Below, in pieces: positions 56,639 to 64,000 of a stretch of DNA of 64,000 nucleotides. The stretch lies in contig JAWQEG010001348.1 of NCBI GenBank assembly GCA_033782935.1, positions 62,001 through 126,000 of the forward strand, given 5' to 3'. A program made the translations under genes and the position numbers. Positions within the stretch are counted from its first letter, which is position 1; each line of letters starts with the position of its first letter. This DNA is from Petrolisthes cinctipes. Taxonomy: Eukaryota; Arthropoda; Malacostraca; Decapoda; Porcellanidae. The notes beneath the pieces are model-generated. The model worked only from the letters and a program-made list of their open reading frames with translations. It did not search any database and had not been told where the DNA came from.

Positions 56639-59600
56639 CTGGCATGGGAGTCAGTACACTTGTTAGAATTTGGTCCTTCACTTTGGAGACATTTTCTTAG
56701 GTCAATAAAGCCTTTAAGAGGTACAGTTGCAGAAGGGAATTTCTTTGCCCTCATGGAGTCCCTCTTACCCTAGCACACACCTTGGTCTAGTAATGGAAGA
56801 GATATGAGTGAAGTATAGTTACATATTAATGACGATGATTGGTAGAGGAGTTGCCAGGAAATTTTAATCAATAATGTAACCTAATGATTAAACAAGAAAG
56901 CATTATGGTCAAATAAAGGTGTGTGCTAGGGTATAAAAGGACCCCATCAGGGTAAAGAAACTCCCATCCGCAACTGTACCAAATCCTCCCACCCTACAAC
57001 AATCTATTGTACTAATACTCGCATTGGAAAATTCAGGGTGGTTGCATTTATCAATTCAGTGTCATATGCAGTATTAACTGTGCTCAGATCTTATTTCTCT
57101 TTCCAAAACATCATCTCCAGTCTCTTCCTCAGAAAGAGTTACATTGCAGCAAGATTCTCAAATTTGCAGATAGTATTCATATTGTGTAAGTATTTGACAA
57201 ATATAAGCAAGTGTAATGTTTTTGAAACTGTTTAAGTTTCCTCAGTATTCATCTTTCTCTGTGTATGAGACGGATATCCTCTGCTGGGAAGAAAATATTC
57301 CATTTCTCACTTCCCTCTTTTCACATAAGTTAATTACAGGACTACCTGGACTAGCATCTGGCTAGCAGTTTCTGTGGTCCAGCGTTCGGTCCTTGCTCGG
57401 GATATGGTAAAAATCTTTCACTGATGCCAAAGGTTACCACCCCTGTGAGCAGGGGCTGGGGGGTTTGAGTCAGCTGTTTGAGGTCTTCCTGCTTACGCAG
57501 CCATAGGCGAAGCTGACTCGGGTCTCACTTGGGTGGAGAAGTCTCAGGGCCACTCATCCTTGTGATGCGTGCTATAGTTGTGTTTCATACAGTCTAGTGT
57601 GTATTGCACACTGTCCCATTGACTGCCACTCATTGGCAGACCTTTAACCTTTAGTCACAGGGGCGATGGGTGTAAAGGGGTGCAGGGGAGGTGGCTAAGT
57701 GGTTAGTGTGCTGGACTTATAACCTATAGGTCGGGAAATCGAATCCTCTCAGGTGAGGGGATGAGAGTATTTACCCTTACAAATTGAGTTTCAGGCACTA
57801 ACTATAAGGCCACTGAAAGTCGTAAAATGCCCTCGAATACACAGCTGCAGTATATGGGAAGTACCCTCACTTTCCTCCCCCTGTGGCTGGGTGCCAGTTC
57901 GGAAGTCGTGACGTGTGTGTGTGTGTGAGTAGCAGTTGACCTGGGCCACAGTAACATGCTTGATGAAGCCTATGTCCAGTGTTGTAACATATAAAAAAAA
58001 AAAAAAAAAAAAAGGGGGGGGGGGCAGCAATCCATCACCATCCCACCTGATAACTATTGGTTGTAAACTGAGTTTGCTACCCACAGCACCACGGGTCATC
58101 ATTCAACTTCAATCGTGCCTAAATGTTTTGAGAAAAAATATTAACAACTTACTTTTTAAGCACATCAGCATCATACAGGCTGTCTATACTGTTTGAAGAT
58201 GATCCAACTGTAGCTGTGAGGAGCATTGGAGGGTGGGAGGCCAGCTGCAACACAGACAATTTAGTTATATAGTACTGTACGAGTATAATACAAACATTAC
58301 TTAGTCTTGCCAGTATCTCAAATGACTTACGAGTACATGGGGGACTATATAATAATTGAACTACAATGTACTATAATAACTATTAATGTTAGAGATAAAA
58401 ATACAAGTTACAAACCTTTAACTTTCAGATGAGACCTTAATGAGCTTCTTCAGACATAATACCTGTAGTCTGGCTATAGTGGTGGCAAGATCAGAAGTGA
58501 AAGCATGCCGAGTGAGGGAGCATGGGAGGTATTGTGTGAGGCAGCTGGTGTGGAGTGGGGACATGGGTGGGCAAGGCTCTGTCCAGGCACACACAAAGTA
58601 TAGACTGAAAACGTTCATCTTTCAAGTTAGTTTAGAGACACAAGAAACTTATTCAAATCAAAAGCAGGGACAGTATATAACACATACCTTTTTGGCTTAT
58701 CCTGTCAATTTGAAAAGTGCCATATGGCGTACTGTGACCGATACCACTGTTAATTCTTATACCTCCTGCACCTACATTCATGGCTATACTTTTGCATCCT
58801 AATAACCTGTATTCATGGTTTTCATATGATGTTAGAATCAAATATTATAGCCACTAATTATGATAAGATACTGTAGTAATGATGCACCTGCGAATCAAAC
58901 ACATGCTACAAAGCACCCGAGACCTATAGCAATCCCCCCTAAGTATAATTGTTAAAATATACAGTACTATACCTACTTTCAAGGCATTGTTGAGTTGAAG
59001 AAGAAGATAGGAAAGTGCCGGAGCAGTTTTTACTCCAACATCGGTATATGTCCTTGGTACAGGACCCTCCCAGTCCACGTTCAGCCCATCAAACCCATGA
59101 CATTTCAGGAACCGTCCAGCCATATATGCAAACCTATCACAAACACCACCTGCTGTCACACGAACCACATACAGTACAAACTGTATAGTAGTATAGGTAA
59201 TACTGGTAGTACAATACTACTATTACTGCTACAAATACCACAACTCTACTATTGTAATAATTACAATGATAATTAATAATAGATAACAATGAAATACAGT
59301 TTACTCCATACATCTTTATCATTACAGGTTAAAAAACCAATGAATGAGTTGAGCATACAGTATGGTAATTAAAGAACTTACATAGAAACAGCCAAACGAT
59401 CCTTGGCAAGGGTTACCAGGCCATGGTGAAGACTAAGGAGAACTTGTAAGCCAGGCACCTGTTGCTTCAGTCTCACAACATCTGTGTACACCTGTAATAC
59501 AGAATACACCTTCACCAAGCAGTACAGGATACTCACATATTTTATCACCCTGGTTGAACATGAGCTAAAGCACAGTTCCCCTTCTAGATGGAGGCCCATA

Positions 59601-62466
59601 CTGATGTCTATCCATGCATGAGCACTTGCGAGTTAAATCTGTGAATCTTTACTAACAGCCCTGTGTTTACTGTACAGCTTTGTCATGCAAGTAATTATAA
59701 TTTCAGACATTTTACTGATATGCAGTCTATTTGTATATATCTTTTGCCTACCTTGAGATTCTGTGGTTGGAGTGGAGTGATGGAGGCATTAACAACCTGA
59801 GCCCCATTGACAACCAGGTGGGTGCAGAGGGATGGGTCCAGGTCCCGGGGTAGGAGTGGGGCAGGGGATGGGGAGCCAGTGTGTGGGAGGCTGTAGTAAC
59901 ACACCACCATCTTACCCCCACTTCTACCCCTACTACCATCTTTTATTATTACATTCGAGGCTGGGCATGACACTGGAGGGAGGAGTGGAAATCAATTATT
60001 ATTGTAATAACTATCGTCATCATTAAGAAAGGGTCAACATTAACCATCATCATAAACTGGATGATTTTGTCCATCTGTATCGCTTATAAGCCTCCTCTAT
60101 CCTCATTAATACCTAGGCCTATCTTATCATTCTCTTGGCAACTATTGGATATAATCCCATTATAAAATTATCAATATAAAATATATGGAGATCCACATCA
60201 AAATACTGTACAGTATATTCAGTAGTTATACACTAAAGTATATTATATCATCACCTTCATAAACAAACTGCCTAAGTAATTTTGGTATTTATTGAAAGTG
60301 TTGCCAGATCCGGCTAGGTCCCAGTATTTTGTTTCGGTCATTTCCTGTGCTTTACCACGGTTATTTCCCGGTAGTTTGCCCAGGTTACGTCCCGATAGTC
60401 AGCTGTGGTCTAGGTTAGGTTAGGTAAGGTCAGGCTAATTTCAAAATCCAGAAATCGACAAAAAATTACATGGGCCAGTTGTTTATAAGGGTGACGATAT
60501 ATTTCAACTCTTCCAGCATACCTATGCCTCAGATATAAAATCCTATGACAGCCATCCATCCAATCATGGAGAAAAACGTGAGATTTGGGGAGTCTTTGAT
60601 GGGGGATTACTCACAAAGTATATTATTGGTGTTGATTTTAAATTGATGAAGAATTGTAATTGTTGAAAACTGAAAAATCTGAGTCACGTTAACCTAGCCT
60701 GGACCTTGGCATCCTCCATCAGGTAAATTTATGACGTTTTATCAGTATGTACAGTCGTGGTACATAATCCTTTACCAGATTTTCCCTTAAACCCTGATCA
60801 AGGACTACGTACCTCGACTGTACACAAAAGTAATAACTACAATCTTCATAATTATTATGAAGTATAGGTTTGCTTATTTTCATTAAAATTATGATGAGGG
60901 GTGATATATGAGATTACCCAAATATTGTTTGGTATTTCACACTCATAATTAATACGAAAGCACCTAGAATGACGCCAAGACATATTTGGTTTACTTTTCA
61001 GCTGAGGTTCAAAAGTCTGTAATTATGGGACTAATAATAGAAACAGTGGTTGTTCTATATAAATATGTTCAATCGGTAAATATTGCGATTATCTGCGTCC
61101 TCGATTTTCACACTTTCTGTCCACCGAAATCGCCCATTTCTTTTCCCTTTTTATTTTGGAGACTGTTATATTATGTGGATATACGTAAAAAACATGAATA
61201 ACATTTGTATGTATTTACCTTTGTATGTATCTACTTTGAAACGGGAGTACGGCTTTCCTAGCTGGTTCCCGACTTCCTACCACTGCGTGCAGTGTTGCCA
61301 GATACATGAATACTTTCATGATTTAGGCAAATTTTGTCCACACTTGGGAAATCGTATGAAGAATGTTCAATTAATAGCCCAGTTGGGCGGGAAATTCAAT
61401 CATTTAAAATTGGGAAAAATAATTTTTTGATCAGACAAAATAACCTGACCTACCTAACCTAGACTTCGGGACCTAACTTAATGTCCTTCGGGACCTTTAA
61501 AAATGAAATAGATCCTATGGATAGGAGCTAAAAGGGTAAATATTGAATGAATTACCGTTATTGGGTACGGTTTTTCTATCTTCATTACTCACTTATTTAG
61601 ACCATTCTAAGATTATTTTCTTCTATGGCATTTTCTCCGCAAATGCCCCATTTCCAAGATAGGGCATATTCAAATGGGGCATTTTGAAATTAGCCTGACC
61701 TTACCTGACCTGACCAAACCTAACCTAGACCGCATCAGACTACCGTGACCTAACCTGGGCAGGCTACCGTGACCTAACCTGGGCAGACTACCGGGACCTA
61801 ACCTGGGCAAACTACCGGGAAATAGCCATGGTAAAGTACAGAAAATGACCGGGGCAAAGTACTGGGACCTAGCAGGATCTGGCAACACTGCTACAAAACG
61901 GTAATTCTTTCAATAAATACCGCTAAAAGTATCCCGATTGGGTGGGTCAGGCGTATTGTACAAAACTGCCTGCTGGACTTTTCGTAATTTTGCCAATGGG
62001 ATCTGGTAACACTGTCAGCCCGACCTCAGTTTGTCCCTTCGCTACAGAAATGTCGTATCTTAAAATTGAAATATCTAGCAAAGAATACATTTCCACAAGA
62101 TAATTCCACCGAGTATTGATAAAGGTAACCAAACCCTACCTAACCCAACCTAACCAGTAGTTCGCTGGCGCAGATAATCGCAATATTAGCAGTTCAATCA
62201 TATATGACGTTGAAGCCGTTCTTTAATTTAACGTTTATAGGCAGAGATCATTCCTACGCAGTGCAAACCGAGCTGAAAAAAAAAATGAGTGTAGTCATGT
62301 GATAATGCTCACCTTGAGGAATATAAGGCGTGGTGTCATCTGCAGGGTTTATTACACCTACACACCTCCAACACCACATTACCAACCATATCAACCACAC
62401 CACACCCAATACCACACACACTCGACGATAAATATTGGTCTGTGGTGTTACTGCAGTTATTTCCAT
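53986..62466 (-). CDS. GH18 chitinase-like protein with N-terminal signal anchor, 8 exons
   Basis: Minus-strand exons: 62466-62313, 59972-59752, 59491-59382, 59133-58977, 58244-58153, 56638-56423, 55895-55694, 54123-53986. All have GT-AG ends and continuous phases; 1290 nt, 429 aa plus TAG. The start ATG has an ideal context (ATCAAAATGG) and an in-frame TGA four codons upstream. Family landmarks in order are the barrel entry strand KMVVCYYS, the catalytic strand FDGLNVDWEGP (about residues 176-186), VDFVSVRCYNF, GHNAPLRP, LVAGISTFGRTWKL, PETCIFL, WISYEDP and a final strand AGVMLEDLNSDDW. GH18 enzymes cleave beta-1,4 GlcNAc polymers; many relatives are non-catalytic lectins. Glu184 is kept, but neighbouring active-site positions differ. 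There is no chitin-binding module. Membrane-anchored arthropod chitinases (Cht11 type) are a possible relative. Confidence 0.88.
54307..54997. mobile_element. 691-bp non-autonomous hAT element with 8-bp duplication
   Basis: Ends CAGAGGCAGGCAACCTCCGG and (complement) CAGGGTTGGGCAACATTTTG. It is flanked by TTTTAGGT at 54299-54306 and 54998-55005. It lies in the last intron of the GH18 gene and has no intact transposase. Confidence 0.9.
56065..56395 (+). mobile_element. jockey-like LINE 3' tail in a GH18 intron
   Basis: cccacctcaaccagtttcca through aaacaactgttc follows the sequence of 42.82-43.2 kb with many changes. It is antisense to the GH18 gene, between exons 6 and 7. Older than the 43-kb copy by divergence. 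Confidence 0.75.
57355..57655 (+). mobile_element. tRNA-derived SINE, type A, head deleted
   Basis: The body matches 20417-20740, but the head jumps from GGCTAGC straight to AGTTTCTG, losing ~23 bp that include most of box A. The lost segment is bounded by a short GC repeat, as expected for a slippage deletion. Confidence 0.8.
57685..58024 (+). mobile_element. tRNA-derived SINE, type B, with A21-G11 tail
   Basis: The head GGTGGCTAAGTGGTTAGTGT (box A) and GAAATCGAATCCTCTC (box B) keeps an anticodon-like loop CTTATAA, like an isoleucine (UAU) tRNA. The body runs to a 21-A tail at 57993-58013 followed by 11 G. It lies in GH18 intron 5, next to the type A copy. Confidence 0.8.
58153..59972 (-). 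CDS. GH18 gene exons 2-5: N-terminal half of the barrel
   Basis: Exons 59972-59752, 59491-59382, 59133-58977 and 58244-58153. The usual SxGG motif of the third strand is replaced by LLSLHHG. The catalytic motif reads DGLNVDWE where most chitinases have DGxDxDWE, so the first inner Asp is Asn. Exon 5 gives LLTATVGSSSNSIDSLYD, the expected strand before the substrate-contact loop. The acceptor of exon 2 follows an excellent pyrimidine tract (ccactcctccctccag). Confidence 0.88.
60284..60445 (+). mobile_element. truncated GGTATTTATTG MITE, GH18 intron 1
   Basis: Starts GGTATTTATTGAAAGTGTTG, skipping ~20 bp of the usual end, and stops after ggtcaggctaatttcaaaat. The right half is missing. Confidence 0.75.
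61535..61921 (-). mobile_element. 387-bp GGTATTTATTG MITE copy, 8-bp duplication, GH18 intron 1
   Basis: Reverse orientation, flanked by GCTAAAAG at 61527-61534 and 61922-61929. It is longer than the 333-bp copy because a unit like gacctaacctgggcaNacta is present three times in tandem. This independently confirms the element limits set at 19979-20311. Confidence 0.9.
62313..62466 (-). CDS. GH18 gene exon 1: signal anchor
   Basis: 51 codons plus one base. About 15 polar residues ending in YRR precede a hydrophobic segment (about residues 18-36: VCVVLGVVWLIWLVMW), then CWRC and a short lumenal stem. Arg-Arg before the segment and no obvious signal-peptidase site favour a type II anchor, though a cleaved signal is not excluded. 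The donor (G/GTGAGC, phase 1) matches the phase of the exon at 59972 exactly, which is the evidence that they belong together across a 2.3-kb intron. Confidence 0.72.
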
Positions 62467-63774
62467 TTTGATGCTTCATGTAGCCTTCCTTCCTGCCTCA
62501 TAGCAACAGTATGATCACTACCAACATAGGTGACATAGCTTCGTACAACCCCCTACCCAGTGACTACCAGGCAGGTACACACAACACACCAAACGTCACA
62601 ACTCACATTAGTGTCATCGTCACGTGCCACACCAATAACAATGATTCAGCCCAGTATTGCCAAATGTGGATAATGGTATTCCGCTACACTGGCATATAAA
62701 ATCAGCTAGACTCCTAAATTCCCCCCCCCCACACCAAAAAAAGGTAATTATCTAGTTACTAGATACAGTAATGACATTTTGTGTGTGTGTGTGTGTGTGT
62801 AAACTCAGCCTAAAACCTCTGCTGTGAGGTTGGCCAAATCCGCTTGGCTTAGCGAATTTTTAGCCAAGTTGGCATCACTGATCAACCCACTACTCGCCCA
62901 CCAGTCCAAATTATCGTACAGTATTATATCCTTTTTGTTGTTTACTTGTTTTTTAATATACATTTTATAGCGTTGTTAAAAACACAGACATCATAAAGGT
63001 TTAACTAAGATATCATTTGTTGATTTTCTTTTGAGTGTCACCCTTTCATACATTTAGCTTGAGAAACGTCAATAACAAGCATTGAGCATTTCACTCACAA
63101 CCCACAATTAATCTTCCACGACAAACTCGTATGTACTACGTATCTCTGCACCACTGTCCTTGAAAGTGGTAACCATCATCAGTCCCTGTAGTAGCTAGGG
63201 AAGTCAGAAACAATTAATGCACTTCATATTTGACCTGAATATATCACTATATATTTACCTCATGTGACCTGTATACCGTTCTCTGAAATTTGTACAATAA
63301 TTTGCAATATATCTATCCAGCTATTTGACCCAGTATTCCACAATTTGAACTTTGTATCTTCATTTGTATTTTGTTCCCTTCTTATGCCTTGAATCTTGAG
63401 ATGTGCAACTGTGCAACGTACTGAATGTGGTGTGTAACTGGATGAGGTACGTGTGCAACTGTGAAAGTGTGAATACCGCACCTTGCAACAGTGGATATTG
63501 CACATTGAGCTATTAGCCTATAGGGTTCTTTTTCTGGCAGAAAAAAGTATTCAGGCTTAAGTACTCGATTACTAGATAGCAGTTCAGCAGAAGCATCGTT
63601 TCCCCATGTTCAATGTGTTTATTTGTCCACGTTATAGTCCATAGCAGACATCAGACCAAAGTGTAAAATAAATGGCCATGTGTATTTAAATGGGGTTGGT
63701 TTGCTGTGCTACTATAAAGAGAGATAGGAAGTGAGGCAGGAACTGATGGTTTTCTTTGGTGTTGTTTTTCAAGT
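62467..63774. other. upstream flank of the GH18 gene
   Basis: Should contain the GH18 promoter (minus strand). I see a (GT)n run at 62780-62800 and a poly-C run near 62721-62730. There is no convincing TATA box in a datable position and no other gene. Confidence 0.4.
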
Positions 63775-63935
63775 TTTCAAGTTTAAGGTCCCGCAGAGGG
63801 CCGCTCATGGGCGGCATAATATGCGGGGGTTGTGCGGGGGATTTAGGGATCTAGGGTAGGATTAGGAAGGGGGTTAGGATAAGGGTGGATTGGGTTAGGG
63901 ACTGTGGGTTGAGGATTAGGATTGGGGAGGTAATG
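63775..63935. repeat. G-rich dispersed-repeat-like block at the window edge
   Basis: ggtcccgcagagggccgctc, then a strongly G-rich run (gcgggggttgtgcggggg; repeated ggattagg/gggttagg). Its composition is sharply different from its surroundings, so it is probably the start of an interspersed repeat. Family unknown. Confidence 0.45.
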
Positions 63936-64000
63936 ATTGGTGATCCTATTTCTAAACGTGTCAAGAGTGGGGCTATTAACTACATGAGATGGGAGATGAT

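Noticed and set aside
57685..57760. A true isoleucine tRNA gene
   Set aside because: Acceptor-stem pairing is missing, and the sequence continues into a SINE body with a poly-A tail.
59133..59160. Earlier acceptors (gacag, cagcag) for GH18 exon 4
   Set aside because: With the phase of exon 3 they lead straight to TGA. Only the acceptor before 59133 is open.
60900..61430. Plus-strand frames of 71 and 115 codons upstream of the MITE in GH18 intron 1
   Set aside because: Hydrophobic, low complexity, with no splice signals; the longer one runs through a solitary CAGTGTTGCCA site.
1..64000. CRISPR array, bacterial operon or viral genome
   Set aside because: There is no regular direct-repeat/spacer pattern and no compact gene packing. 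The introns, LINE/SINE content and gene families are those of an animal nucleus.

Overview
The window is animal nuclear DNA: AT-rich, intron-rich (GT-AG introns), and full of LINE, tRNA-SINE and MITE insertions and microsatellites. TTAGG-like runs, the repeat style and the gene set suggest an arthropod, most probably a decapod crustacean. That placement is an inference from style and was not tested by any search.

Three protein genes can be assembled exon by exon with matching splice phases. (1) About 4.1-17.8 kb, + strand: a Tudor-domain germline gene resembling TDRD5/Tejas of the piRNA pathway. It probably lacks its 5' (LOTUS-domain) exons and ends in two very large disordered exons. (2) 21.07-50.43 kb, + strand: a complete-looking 29-exon CEP192/Spd-2 gene (centrosome scaffold, 2258 codons plus stop). 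It has the Spd-2 domain, a 733-codon central exon, and a C-terminal chain of ASH/MSP-like modules that matches vertebrate CEP192 down to its last residues. (3) 62.47-53.99 kb, - strand, convergent with CEP192: an 8-exon, 429-aa GH18 chitinase-like protein. It has an N-terminal signal anchor and several altered active-site positions, but keeps the catalytic Glu.

Nearly everything else is introns or intergenic DNA loaded with mobile elements. These include a MITE family with a TTAGG-like interior and verified 8-bp target duplications (19.98, 60.28 and 61.54 kb, and a tangled cluster at 7.3-8.2 kb); a second short MITE family with a TTA duplication (1.67, 3.5 and 50.8 kb); a Tc1/mariner MITE with TA duplication (35.79 kb); a broken DDE transposase gene (37.5-38.6 kb); a jockey-like LINE split by a PIF/Harbinger piece (41.3-43.2 kb); RTE-like LINE tails (14.3, 30.0, 48.4 and 51.7 kb); a non-autonomous hAT element (54.3 kb); pogo-like elements (25.2 and 53.0 kb); and three tRNA-derived SINE types.

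The three genes share no pathway. TDRD5-like acts in nuage/piRNA biology, CEP192 in centrosome maturation, and the GH18 protein probably at a membrane or in secreted glycan recognition. No operon-like system, CRISPR array or true tRNA/rRNA gene was seen. The observations most worth a second look are the altered GH18 active site behind a signal anchor, a MITE carrying a 113-bp copy of its own flanking DNA, a 33-T tract forming a CEP192 splice acceptor, and an 11-bp motif recurring in unrelated element families.
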